This document shows positions 7,615 to 15,423 of a stretch of DNA of 33,570 nt, piece after piece (the first letter of the stretch is position 1; every line of letters begins with the position of its first letter). A program made the translations under genes and the position numbers. Below the pieces are notes generated by a model, which saw only the letters and a program-made list of their open reading frames with translations, searched no databases and was not told where the DNA came from. This DNA is from Amycolatopsis pithecellobii (GTDB lineage Bacteria; Actinomycetota; Actinomycetes; Mycobacteriales; Pseudonocardiaceae): positions 1 to 33,570 of the forward strand of contig NZ_WMBA01000078.1 in assembly GCF_009707865.1 (NCBI RefSeq), in the 5' to 3' direction.

Positions 7615-8670
7615 TCAACGGTGGCGCAGGATGGCGCCGAACCCTTCCTGGAGCTCGCTGTCGACGTGCACGAGATCGGCACCGACCACGATGGCGGCAG
7701 CGGGAAGTGCTTCGTCGGCCCGATTTTCGTGCGCCTCGGTTTCGCCGAGCGCCCGCAGTTCCGGCTCGCTGACGGCGACGCGCGCCGGTGACTCGCCGGT
7801 CCAGACGGTCTCCTCGCCGGGGTCGCTGACCAGCAGGGTTTCCACGTTGCCTTCGAGAAGCGCGTTCGTCACGGCTTCAAGTCCCTGCCCGGCCAAGCCG
7901 TCCTCCCGCCCGAGCGCACCGCGGAAGCGTTCCAGGACTTCGTCCAGTCGGCGCTGCTTCTCCGCGGCGGCCAGCTCACCGGCGACGTCCTCATGGGTCA
8001 CCTCGTGGGTGATCTGGCCGACATGCTTCGGCAGCGCGTCGAGCACCGCCCGCCGGCCCTGGATCTCGCCGGCCAGCACGACCAGCTCGGCGCCCGTCCG
8101 GTCGGCAAGCTTCGTCACGTCCTCCGCGATTTCGGCCACGTTCCGGCGAATCGTCTCCTCGGTGTGCTCGCGCATCTCGTACTGGCCGACGCCTCCGCCG
8201 CGGACCTGATGCACCGGGTGATCACGCCCGGAGACCTCGTCGTCCGCGCGTTTGCGGCCGTATTCGTCATACGCCGCAACGGAAGCGTTGATCTGGTCCA
8301 CGGACGCGACGACGTATTTCAGGCGTGGCTCGGCATAGCGCGTCAGCGGCAGCACGTACGGCAGCCCGGAAACCCGGGTCAACGGCTCCGCGGGCGGCTC
8401 GTGCAGCCGCTCGTCGAGCAGGACGGAGTCACCGGCCGCGATCAGTCCGCGACCGCTGCGGCCGACCGGCGGCGCGCCGTTCAGCACGGCTTTTTCCAGT
8501 GCCGCCAGCGATTCCGCGGGGGCGTGTTGCGCGGACAGCCGATCGCGCAGGTCGCGCCACCGTAGCTCCAGCTGCTTCCCCGCGTCCTCGGTGTCGTGGG
8601 TGTCTTCGAAGTAGACCGAGGTGAACGGGCCCGTGGTGCGGACGAGGGGTCGTAACGTCGTCGTCTGCAT
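7615..8670 (-). CDS. Rv2629-like bacterial eRF1-family protein (baeRF/Vms1-like)
   Basis: A 351-aa protein resembling the actinobacterial Rv2629 family, now grouped with Vms1/ANKZF1-like peptidyl-tRNA hydrolases (bacterial archaeo-eukaryotic release factor domain). Family-like segments are TGPFTSVYFEDTHDTEDA near the N-terminus, RTGAELVVLAGEIQGRRAVLDALP in the middle and LVSDPGEETVWTGESP in the C-terminal third, then a conserved end VHVDSELQEGFGAILRHR. Such proteins are proposed to act on stalled ribosomes or in dormancy; the exact reaction here is not shown. ATG 8670 is the start that fits. It heads the minus-strand run into the anti-sigma/sigma/NHEJ genes, with a 69-bp gap (30 bp if the longer anti-sigma start is used). 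Confidence 0.8.
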   Translation of the reverse strand: MQTTTLRPLVRTTGPFTSVYFEDTHDTEDAGKQLELRWRDLRDRLSAQHAPAESLAALEKAVLNGAPPVGRSGRGLIAAGDSVLLDERLHEPPAEPLTRVSGLPYVLPLTRYAEPRLKYVVASVDQINASVAAYDEYGRKRADDEVSGRDHPVHQVRGGGVGQYEMREHTEETIRRNVAEIAEDVTKLADRTGAELVVLAGEIQGRRAVLDALPKHVGQITHEVTHEDVAGELAAAEKQRRLDEVLERFRGALGREDGLAGQGLEAVTNALLEGNVETLLVSDPGEETVWTGESPARVAVSEPELRALGETEAHENRADEALPAAAIVVGADLVHVDSELQEGFGAILRHR

Positions 8671-8687
8671 GGGCGCGTGGTACCCAC

Positions 8688-8715
8688 AACACCCCGGCCC
8701 GAAACGCGGGGTGTT
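8688..8715. promoter_or_regulatory. 8-bp dyad in the divergent gap (operator or leader hairpin)
   Basis: AACACCCC at 8688-8695 pairs with GGGGTGTT at 8708-8715 across 12 bases, in the 67-bp gap between the divergent Rv2629-like and TauE/SafE genes. No T-run follows, so it is not a typical terminator. It could be a shared operator or a 5'-leader hairpin just upstream of the permease ribosome-binding site (GGAAGGAGGGAGG). Confidence 0.4.
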
Positions 8716-8737
8716 CCATGGGAAGGAGGGAGGTGCC

Positions 8738-9502
8738 ATGACTTGGTGGCATGCGGTGATCGTGCTGTTGGCAGGAGTCTGGGCCGGCGCCATCAACGCC
8801 GTTGTCGGGTCCGGCACCCTCGTCACGTTCCCGGTGCTGGTGGCGCTCGGCTATCCGCCGGTGACCGCGACGACGTCGAACGCGCTCGGGCTCGCGCCAG
8901 GCACGATCAGCGGCGCCATCGGATACCGCCACGAGCTGACCGGCCAGGCACGACGGCTCGTGCGGTACTCCGTGCCGTCTCTGCTCGGCGCCATCGGCGG
9001 CACAGCGCTGCTGTTGTCCTTGCCGCCCAACGCTTTCGAGACGATCGTGCCGGTGCTCGTCGGGATCGCCGTGGTGCTGGTGATCGTCCAGCCGTGGATA
9101 TCGGCGCGGGTGGCCATCCGGCGTGCGCGTTCCGACACCGTCGCCGGGCACGGCGGTCCGCTGCTGCTTTTCCTGATCTTCCTCGTCGGCGTCTACGGCG
9201 GCTATTTCACGGCGGCACAAGGCGTCATGCTGATGGGGATCATGGGCATGATGCTGACCGACTCGATGCAGCGGCTCAACGGCATCAAGAACGTCCTCGC
9301 CGCCGTGGTCAACGTCGTCGCCGGAGTGATCTACGCGTTCGTCGCGCCGATCAGCTGGCCGGTGGTCGGGTTGCTCGCGGTCGGTTCCACGCTCGGCGGG
9401 CAGCTGGGCGCCAAAATCGGACGGCGTCTTTCGCCCACCGTGCTGCGCGGCGTGATCGTGGTCGTCGGGCTCGCCGCGATCGTTCAGCTGGTCCTGCGGT
9501 AG
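8738..9502 (+). CDS. TauE/SafE-family (sulfite exporter-like) membrane permease
   Basis: A 254-aa integral membrane protein with about eight hydrophobic helices in two repeats. The family signature pairs are AGAINAVVGSGTLVTFPVLV in the first repeat and GVYGGYFTAAQGVMLMGIMG in the second, followed by LNGIKNVLAAVVNVVAG. Members export sulfite, sulfoacetate or other small organosulfur anions; substrate cannot be assigned from sequence. ATG 8738 follows a strong purine-rich ribosome-binding site, GGAAGGAGGGAGG. It is divergent from the stress operon and only 5 bp from the end of the convergent aminotransferase gene, so it is probably monocistronic. Confidence 0.9.
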   Translation: MTWWHAVIVLLAGVWAGAINAVVGSGTLVTFPVLVALGYPPVTATTSNALGLAPGTISGAIGYRHELTGQARRLVRYSVPSLLGAIGGTALLLSLPPNAFETIVPVLVGIAVVLVIVQPWISARVAIRRARSDTVAGHGGPLLLFLIFLVGVYGGYFTAAQGVMLMGIMGMMLTDSMQRLNGIKNVLAAVVNVVAGVIYAFVAPISWPVVGLLAVGSTLGGQLGAKIGRRLSPTVLRGVIVVVGLAAIVQLVLR

Positions 9503-9507
9503 CTGCG

Positions 9508-10569
9508 CTACTTACGGTCGGATTGGTAACTGCGAGCGGCGTGCAGGAACAGGTCGTTCTCCTCGGGGTGGCTGATCGTCACCCGCACGCCGTCCGGCTG
9601 GAACGCCCGCACCACGACCTTGTTCGCCAGTGTGTGTTCGGAGAACTCGAATGCCTTGTCGCCCAACGGAAGCCAGATGAAGTTCGCCTGTGAGTCCGGC
9701 ACCTCGTAGCCGGCCTCGATCAGCTCGGCACGCACCCGATCCCGTTCCGCCACAATGGTTTCGCACCGGGCGAGCAGCTCGTCCTCGGCGTCGAGCGAGG
9801 CCATCGCGGCGATCTGCGCAAGCGAGTTCACGCTGAACGGCACGTACACCTTCCGCAGCGCGGCGGCGATCTGCTTCGGGCCGGCGAAGTAGCCGACGCG
9901 AAGTCCGGCCAGCCCGTAGGCCTTGGAGAAGGTACGCAGGACCGCGACGTTGTCCCGGGTGCGCACGTAGTCGAGGCCATCGGGAACCTCGGGGTCGCTG
10001 ACGAACTCGCGATAAGCCTCGTCCAGCACGACCAGCACATCCGAAGGCACCTTGTCCAGGAACGCGTCGAGCTCCGCGCGCCGGTTCGCGGTGCTGGTCG
10101 GGTTGTTCGGGTTGCACACCACGACCACCCGGGTGCGCGGGGTGATCGCGGCGGCCATCGCGTCGAGATCATGCGTGTGGGCGGCGTCCAGTGGGACCTG
10201 GATCGGGTTCGCGCAGGCGATTCCCGTCGCGATCGGGTACGTCTCGAACGAACGCCACGCGAACACCACGTCGTCCCCCGGCGCGCACATCGCGTGCATG
10301 AGCTGGTGGCACAGCGCCACGGAACCGCAGCCGACGGAGATCTGCTCGGCGGGCAGGCCGGCTTTTTCCGCCAGCCGCGACGCGAGCTTGCTCACGCTCG
10401 GGTCCGGGTAACGGTTGAGAGTGCCGGCCGCGTCGGCGATCGCGCGCGCGACGCTGGGCAGCGGACCGTCCGGCGTCTCGTTGCTCGACAGCTTGATCGC
10501 GCCTGGCACGGTCCTTCCCGCGACGTAATCGGGCAGTAAATCGAGGCCTACGCGGGGCTGGACCGGCAT
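9508..10569 (-). CDS. Histidinol-phosphate/aromatic aminotransferase (HisC/Pat-like)
   Basis: A 353-aa PLP-dependent fold-type I aminotransferase of the HisC family. Visible elements are KLSSNETPDGPLPSV near the N-terminus, VVVCNPNNPTST, VVLDEAYREFV and the PLP-binding lysine (about residue 216) in TFSKAYGLAGLRVGYF. The C-terminus has FQPDGVRVTISHPEEN. Members convert imidazole-acetol phosphate to histidinol phosphate; actinobacterial paralogues (Pat) act on aromatic 2-oxoacids. There is no his operon here, which favours a Pat-type aromatic aminotransferase or second HisC. ATG 10569 gives the usual family N-terminus and has AGGAG upstream. It is divergent from the DLH-like gene. Confidence 0.85.
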   Translation of the reverse strand: MPVQPRVGLDLLPDYVAGRTVPGAIKLSSNETPDGPLPSVARAIADAAGTLNRYPDPSVSKLASRLAEKAGLPAEQISVGCGSVALCHQLMHAMCAPGDDVVFAWRSFETYPIATGIACANPIQVPLDAAHTHDLDAMAAAITPRTRVVVVCNPNNPTSTANRRAELDAFLDKVPSDVLVVLDEAYREFVSDPEVPDGLDYVRTRDNVAVLRTFSKAYGLAGLRVGYFAGPKQIAAALRKVYVPFSVNSLAQIAAMASLDAEDELLARCETIVAERDRVRAELIEAGYEVPDSQANFIWLPLGDKAFEFSEHTLANKVVVRAFQPDGVRVTISHPEENDLFLHAARSYQSDRK

Positions 10570-10627
10570 GCTGTGCTCCTTCTGGGCGAAACCTGCTGCT
10601 CTCACGGTAACGCGTGGCCTTGGATCA

Positions 10628-10642
10628 AAGTCATGTTGACTT
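10628..10642. promoter_or_regulatory. Inverted repeat AAGTCA-TGT-TGACTT in divergent promoter region
   Basis: A perfect 6-bp inverted repeat with a 3-bp spacer lies in the 103-bp gap between the divergent aminotransferase (start 10569) and DLH-like (start 10673) genes. The size and position suit a dimeric repressor site, but no regulator gene is adjacent. Functional assignment is inference. Confidence 0.35.
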
Positions 10643-10672
10643 CTGTTCACTCCGAGGTGGTTGAGTGGTGAG

Positions 10673-11299
10673 ATGACGCAGACGTACACCGAACATTACG
10701 AGCGCGAAGACGGCCGCGCGATCGAATTGACCTACGCCGAACCCGAGAACGTCGTCCGCGGCGGGCTCGTCGTGCTCCATGAAGCCGACGGAGTCACCGA
10801 TGGTGTGCGTCTGCTCGTCGCGAGTCTTGCCGGCGAGGGCTGGCTCGCCGTGGCGCCGCATCTGAAAGGCGAGGCCACCCGCGAGGCCATTCTGGGCGCC
10901 ACGGACATCACGTTGGCGTGGCTTGTCGAGCACGGGGTGCAGGCGGATCTGCTCGGGGTCGTCGGGTTCGACCTCGGCGGCACGGCGGCGCTCGTCGTCG
11001 CCTCGAACCGCAAGCTCGGCGCGGCGGTCAGCGTCGGCGGGCAGGGCGGCAAGGAGCTGCCCGCGCTCGTCGAGATCGCGGGCAAGCTGACCAGTCCGTG
11101 GCTGGGTGTCTACGGCGACGCCGGGGACGAGCTGGGCGCGGCCGAAGTCGAGCAGCTGCGGGAGGCGGCGGCCACCTCCGGAGTGGCGAGCAACGTGGTC
11201 CGCTATCCCGGTGCGAACCACCGGTTCGACGCCGATCCGAAGGCCGCCGTCGAGGCCTGGCAACGCACCCTGAGCTGGTTCGACGCGCACCTGCGCTGA
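10673..11299 (+). CDS. Dienelactone hydrolase-family protein with Asp at the nucleophile site
   Basis: A 208-aa α/β-hydrolase of the dienelactone hydrolase family. The strand order, the early GGLVVLHEADGVTDGVR (where DLH has its Glu), the acid region LGVYGDAGDELG (D149) and the catalytic-type His183 in GANHRFDADP are present. The nucleophile elbow reads VGFDLGGTAAL: DLH enzymes have Cys (G-F-C-x-G-G), but here codon GAC gives Asp100. Hydrolysis by the usual mechanism is therefore doubtful. It is the first gene of a tight run with aacS (15 bp gap) and the lysyltransferase-like gene, and may be a non-catalytic or altered member. Confidence 0.8.
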   Translation: MTQTYTEHYEREDGRAIELTYAEPENVVRGGLVVLHEADGVTDGVRLLVASLAGEGWLAVAPHLKGEATREAILGATDITLAWLVEHGVQADLLGVVGFDLGGTAALVVASNRKLGAAVSVGGQGGKELPALVEIAGKLTSPWLGVYGDAGDELGAAEVEQLREAAATSGVASNVVRYPGANHRFDADPKAAVEAWQRTLSWFDAHLR

Positions 11300-11314
11300 C
11301 CGTACAGTCGCCAT

Positions 11315-13294
11315 GTGAACCAAGCTGCTGACATCCCCGAAGTGCTCTGGCGGCCTGCTCCGGAACAGGTCGCCGCGAGCCGGATTCAGGCGTTCCGGGA
11401 TTGGCTGCGGGAGCAACGCGGCATGTCGGTCGGCGACTACGACGAGCTATGGCGGTTCTCCGTCGGCGATCCCGCCGGATTCTGGGGCGGGCTCGCCGAT
11501 TTCCTCGGGGTGCGTTGGCACGAACGGCCGACAGCGGTGCTCGCCGAGCGGAGCATGCCGGGCGCGAAATGGTTTCCCGGTGGGACGCTGAACTACGCCG
11601 AGCACGCACTGTCACCCGGTGCGGGAGCGGCGAAGGGCGATGACGAGCCGGCGGTGTTCTTCCGGCGCGAGGACGGTGTCGAAAGCGAGCTCACGTTCGG
11701 TGAGCTGCGCGGTCAAGTCGGTGCGGCGCGGGCTGCGCTGGCTGAACTCGGGGTTGGCAAAGGAGATCGGGTCGTCGCGCTGGCGCCGAACTGCCCGCAG
11801 ACGCTCGTCGCCTTCCTCGCCACGGCCAGCCTCGGCGCGATCTGGTCGTCGTGTTCGCCGGACTTCGGGGTGCGCGCGGTGGCCGACCGGTTCACCCAGA
11901 TCGAACCGAAGGTGTTCATCGCGGTCAACGGGTATGTCTACAACGGACGGTCCTTCGACATCCGGTCCACAGTGGACCGATTGCGGGCGGATTTCCCTTC
12001 GCTGGCCGCGACCGTGGTCGTCGACTACGCCGGCGGCCGGCTCGAAGGCGCACTCGACTGGGACACGCTGTTGGCCCGGCATGCCGGCGCGGAGCCTGCC
12101 TACGAGCCGGTTCCGTTCGACCATCCACTGTGGGTGCTGTACTCGTCCGGCACCACCGGCCTGCCGAAGGGCATTGTGCACGGGCACGGCGGGATCGTCG
12201 TCGAGCACCTGAAAGCCCTTGGCCTGCAATTGGATCTGCATCCCGGTGACCGGTTCTTCTGGTTCACCACCACGGGCTGGATGATGTGGAACTTCCTGGT
12301 CGGCGGGCTGCTGGTGGGCACGCCGATCGTGCTGTTCGACGGCAGCCCGGGGTACCCGGATCTCGGCGCGTTGTGGCGGCTGGTGCAAGACAGGAAGATC
12401 ACGTACTTCGGCACGTCCGCGCCGTTCGTCCAGAGCTGTCTCAAGGCGCATCTCGAGCCTGCCGACACGTACGACCTTTCGTCGTTGCGCGCGGTCGGAT
12501 CCACTGGTGCACCGCTGAGCGTCGAGGGTTTCCGCTGGCTCGGTGACCACGTCGGCAGGCAGGTGCAGATCTGCTCGGTCTCCGGTGGCACCGATCTGTG
12601 TGCCGCGTTCGTCGGCGCCGCGCCGGATGTGCCGGTGTGGCTGGGAGAGCTGTCCTGCCGCGCGCTCGGCGCGGCGGTCGCGGCGTATGACGACGACGGC
12701 AACGAGGTCGTCGAGGAGGTCGGTGAGCTGGTGGTCACCGTGCCGATGCCATCGATGCCGGTGTCCTTCTGGAACGACCCCGACGGCACCCGGTTGCGGG
12801 AGGCGTACTTCGACTACTACCCGGGGGTATGGCGGCACGGCGACTGGATCCGGATCACCGAGCGCGGTTCCGCGGTGATCTACGGACGCAGCGACTCGAC
12901 GCTCAACCGCGGCGGCGTCCGGATGGGCACGGCCGAGTTCTACCGCGTCGTGGAGAGCTACGACGAGATCGCCGACTCGCTCGTCATTGACACGACCGCG
13001 GTGGGGAATACCAACGGTGAACTGTTGTGTTTCGTCGTGATGGCGTCAGGCGCGAGCCTCGCCGACGTCGAACCGGAACTGCGCACGGCGTTGCGGGCGG
13101 AGCTGTCACCACGGCATGTGCCGGACCGGTTCATCGAGGTCGCCGCAGTGCCCCGGACGCTGAACGGTAAGAAGTGTGAGGTGCCAGTGAAGAAGATCCT
13201 GTCCGGGATGGCACTGGATCGGGCGGTGAGCAGGGACGCGCTGGCCAACCCGGACGCGTTGCAGCCGTTCATCGAACTGGCCGGGGGGAGATAG
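11315..13294 (+). CDS. aacS: Acetoacetyl-CoA synthetase
   Basis: A 659-aa acyl-adenylate-forming enzyme that activates acetoacetate to acetoacetyl-CoA with ATP, in ketone-body/PHB-type carbon use. The N-terminal ACS extension (LWRPAPEQVAASRIQAFRDW, KWFPGGTLNYAEHAL) and the AMP-binding P-loop YSSGTTGLPKG at about 275-285 are clear. FFWFTTTGWMMWNFLVGGLL and the C-terminal domain with GRSDSTLNRGGVRMGTAEFY follow. The A10-type lysine region LNGKKCEVPVKKILSG near 616-630 is intact. The length fits AacS (about 650 aa). The start is GTG 11315, 15 bp after the DLH-like stop. Confidence 0.92.
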   Translation: MNQAADIPEVLWRPAPEQVAASRIQAFRDWLREQRGMSVGDYDELWRFSVGDPAGFWGGLADFLGVRWHERPTAVLAERSMPGAKWFPGGTLNYAEHALSPGAGAAKGDDEPAVFFRREDGVESELTFGELRGQVGAARAALAELGVGKGDRVVALAPNCPQTLVAFLATASLGAIWSSCSPDFGVRAVADRFTQIEPKVFIAVNGYVYNGRSFDIRSTVDRLRADFPSLAATVVVDYAGGRLEGALDWDTLLARHAGAEPAYEPVPFDHPLWVLYSSGTTGLPKGIVHGHGGIVVEHLKALGLQLDLHPGDRFFWFTTTGWMMWNFLVGGLLVGTPIVLFDGSPGYPDLGALWRLVQDRKITYFGTSAPFVQSCLKAHLEPADTYDLSSLRAVGSTGAPLSVEGFRWLGDHVGRQVQICSVSGGTDLCAAFVGAAPDVPVWLGELSCRALGAAVAAYDDDGNEVVEEVGELVVTVPMPSMPVSFWNDPDGTRLREAYFDYYPGVWRHGDWIRITERGSAVIYGRSDSTLNRGGVRMGTAEFYRVVESYDEIADSLVIDTTAVGNTNGELLCFVVMASGASLADVEPELRTALRAELSPRHVPDRFIEVAAVPRTLNGKKCEVPVKKILSGMALDRAVSRDALANPDALQPFIELAGGR

Positions 13295-13313
13295 ACCGAA
13301 GGGGGACCAGGGT

Positions 13314-15038
13314 TTGGTGGGCAGGCCGTTGACGGGACAAGCGCGTCCCGCGCTGTGGCGCCTGACGGGGGCGGCGTCGGTGGCGGCGATCACCTGGACC
13401 ACCCGGCTGGTGGGGCTGGTCGCGGTGTTGTCCGTCGTGCTGCCCGCGGGGCGGCGGGGAATGCGCGGGAAGGTCGCCGAGTGGCTGGAGTTGCCGCAGG
13501 ACGCGACCACGGGCGCGGCCGCGGTGGTGCTGGTGACCGGCGTGCTGCTGATCCTGTTGGCGTCGGGACTGCGGCGACGCAAACGCCGGGCGTGGCAGCT
13601 GGCGCTCGCGGCGAGTGTGCTCCTGGCGCTGTCGCATCTGGGGCTGCGGCATGTGTTCGCGGCGGGCCTGGTGTCAGTGGCGCTGGCGGTGGCGCTGCTG
13701 TTGAACCGGCGGTACTTCGTCGCGCTGCCGGACCCGGTGACCGGGAAATGGCGTGCGGTGCGGGTCTTCCTGCAGCTGGTGGTGGCGGGGTTGGTGATCA
13801 ACTTCGCGCTGCTGTCGTTCGCGCCGCGCAGTGTCCTCGAACCGCTGGACTCCCGAGGCCGGCTCGCGGAGGCGGCGTTGTCGCTCATCGGGATCGGCGG
13901 GCCCGCGGTGTTCCGGGTGGTGTGGCTGGACGATCTGACCGCGGCGGTAGGGCTGTTGTTCGGGCTCGGCGGGATGCTTCTCGCGGCGTACTTCCTGTTG
14001 CGCTCGGCGGAGCCCGCGCCGCAGCCGTCGGAGGAGGATCAAGCACGGCTGCGCGGGCTGCTGGATCAGCACGGTGCGCGCGACTCGCTGGGCTACTTCG
14101 CGTTGCGGGACGACAAGTTCGTCGTCTTCTCGAAGACCGGCAAGGCGGCGGTGACCTACCGCGTGATCGCGGGCGCGGCGGTCGCGTCGGCGGATCCACT
14201 GGGGGACAGCGAAGCCTGGCCGGGTGCGATCGAGGAGTTCTTGGAGGTGTGCCGCCGGCAGGGCTGGGTGCCCGCGGCGATGGGGTGTTCCGAGCTCGGG
14301 GCGACGGTGTGGGCGCGGTACCACCTGGACGTCCTGGAGATCGGTGACGAGGCCGTGGTCGACGCGTCGACGTTCACCCTGGACGGCCGGGTCATGCGCG
14401 GCGTGCGGCAGGCGGTGTCGCGGACGAAGCGGGCCGGGTACGAGGTGACGGTGCGGCGCGCGGACGATCTAGCCGCCGGTGAGCTGGCGGAGCTGCAGAC
14501 GTTGGCGGCGAACTGGCGGGACAGCCCGACCGAGCGGGGTTTCTCGATGGCACTGGGGCGGATGGGGGACCCGGGCTCGGTGCTCGTGACGGCGGAGCAG
14601 GAGGGGCGGACGCGGGGTTTGCTGCAGTTCGTGCCGTGGGGGACGGAAGGTTTGTCGCTGGACGTGATGCGGCGGGACCGGGCGGCCGACAACGGGGTGA
14701 ACGAGTTGATGATCTCGGAGCTGTTGCTTCGGGCGCCGGAACATGGGGTGAGGTATGTCTCGTTGAACTTCGCGGCGTTCCGGAAACTGCTCGAGCAGGG
14801 CCGGCGCATCGGGGCGGGCCCGGTCGCCCGAGTTTCGGCGAAAGTACTGGGCCTGGCGTCACGCTGGATCCAGATCGAGTCGCTGTACCGGTTCAACGCG
14901 AAGTTCCAGCCGAACTGGGTGCCGCGGTTCCTGGTCTTTCCGGGCGTCCGCGAACTGCCGCGCGTCGGGGTGGCGGTGTTCGAAGCCGAGGGCCTGGGCG
15001 GGCGTTCGCGCTGGCTGATGCGCATGCTGCAGCGGTGA
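13314..15038 (+). CDS. MprF/LysX-like phosphatidylglycerol aminoacyltransferase
   Basis: A 574-aa protein with about six N-terminal transmembrane helices (residues about 20-240) and a C-terminal DUF2156/GNAT-like domain (about 255-560), the arrangement of the synthase half of MprF/LysX. Seen motifs include LGYFALRDDKFVVFSKTGKAA, GWVPAAMGCSE, FTLDGRVMRGVRQAVSRTKR, LNFAAFRKLLEQG and a C-terminal IQIESLYRFNAKFQPNW. Such enzymes transfer lysine (or alanine) from aminoacyl-tRNA to phosphatidylglycerol, lowering the surface charge attacked by cationic peptides. Unlike mycobacterial LysX, no lysyl-tRNA synthetase is fused. The start is TTG 13314 or GTG 13317 behind AGGGGGACC. It is co-directional with aacS, 19 bp apart. 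Confidence 0.85.
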   Translation: MVGRPLTGQARPALWRLTGAASVAAITWTTRLVGLVAVLSVVLPAGRRGMRGKVAEWLELPQDATTGAAAVVLVTGVLLILLASGLRRRKRRAWQLALAASVLLALSHLGLRHVFAAGLVSVALAVALLLNRRYFVALPDPVTGKWRAVRVFLQLVVAGLVINFALLSFAPRSVLEPLDSRGRLAEAALSLIGIGGPAVFRVVWLDDLTAAVGLLFGLGGMLLAAYFLLRSAEPAPQPSEEDQARLRGLLDQHGARDSLGYFALRDDKFVVFSKTGKAAVTYRVIAGAAVASADPLGDSEAWPGAIEEFLEVCRRQGWVPAAMGCSELGATVWARYHLDVLEIGDEAVVDASTFTLDGRVMRGVRQAVSRTKRAGYEVTVRRADDLAAGELAELQTLAANWRDSPTERGFSMALGRMGDPGSVLVTAEQEGRTRGLLQFVPWGTEGLSLDVMRRDRAADNGVNELMISELLLRAPEHGVRYVSLNFAAFRKLLEQGRRIGAGPVARVSAKVLGLASRWIQIESLYRFNAKFQPNWVPRFLVFPGVRELPRVGVAVFEAEGLGGRSRWLMRMLQR

Positions 15039-15102
15039 GGGGGGCCTTTGCTGCGGGGTTTCGGGGGTGTGTACGCTATCTGAGCAGTGGTCGTTGATCC
15101 CG

Positions 15103-15192
15103 GGAGGCTTCGCCTAGTCTGGTCTATGGCGCCGCACTGCTAATGCGGTTGGGGGTAACCCCCCCTCCCGGGTTCAAATCCCGGAGCCTCCG
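15103..15192 (+). tRNA. tRNA-Ser (GCT)
   Basis: The acceptor stem GGAGGCT pairs with AGCCTCC at the 3' end. The anticodon arm is CCGCA-CTGCTAA-TGCGG with anticodon GCT at 15139-15141. A long variable arm (GGGGGTAACCCCCC) typical of class II serine tRNAs follows, and the T-arm contains GGTTCAAATCC. CCA is not encoded. Confidence 0.95.
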
Positions 15193-15234
15193 CTCAGCGC
15201 CGGTTCGCCGGATGCTAAGTTAATAACTGAACAA

Positions 15235-15307
15235 GCGCCCGTAGCTCAACGGATAGAGCATCTGACTACGGATCAGAAGGTTAGGGGTTCGAATCCCTTC
15301 GGGCGCA
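15235..15307 (+). tRNA. tRNA-Arg (ACG), integration site of the element
   Basis: The acceptor stem GCGCCCG pairs with CGGGCGC. The anticodon arm is TCTGA-CTACGGA-TCAGA with ACG at 15268-15270, and the T-arm is TAGGGGTTCGAATCCC. CCA is not encoded. The 3' part from 15274 onward is repeated exactly at 29137, so this gene holds the attachment site; the tRNA remains intact at the left junction. Confidence 0.95.
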
Positions 15308-15368
15308 CGTCTGGTTGAGACAGCAAGACCGAGAAACCCCCTGGTGACAGGGGGTTTCTCGCTGTCCG
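15274..15368 (+). repeat. attL, 95-bp direct repeat (tRNA-Arg 3' part plus terminator)
   Basis: Identical over 95 bases to 29137-29231, offset 13,863. It starts with CAGAAGG in the anticodon stem region of tRNA-Arg and ends after GCTGTCCG beyond the terminator hairpin. Homology stops abruptly at both sides (T versus A before it; GGGG versus AGAG after it), which marks the att identity segment. Confidence 0.93.
15331..15360 (+). terminator. tRNA-Arg terminator, part of the att repeat
   Basis: A perfect 13-bp inverted repeat: GAGAAACCCCCTG (15331-15343), loop GTGA, then CAGGGGGTTTCTC (15348-15360). It begins 24 bases after the tRNA-Arg gene. The same hairpin is duplicated at 29194-29223 within attR. 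Confidence 0.85.
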
Positions 15369-15423
15369 GGGGCAAATCTTGCCCGGTGTGCGTTCATGAT
15401 CAACACCACACTTTTCCCATGCT

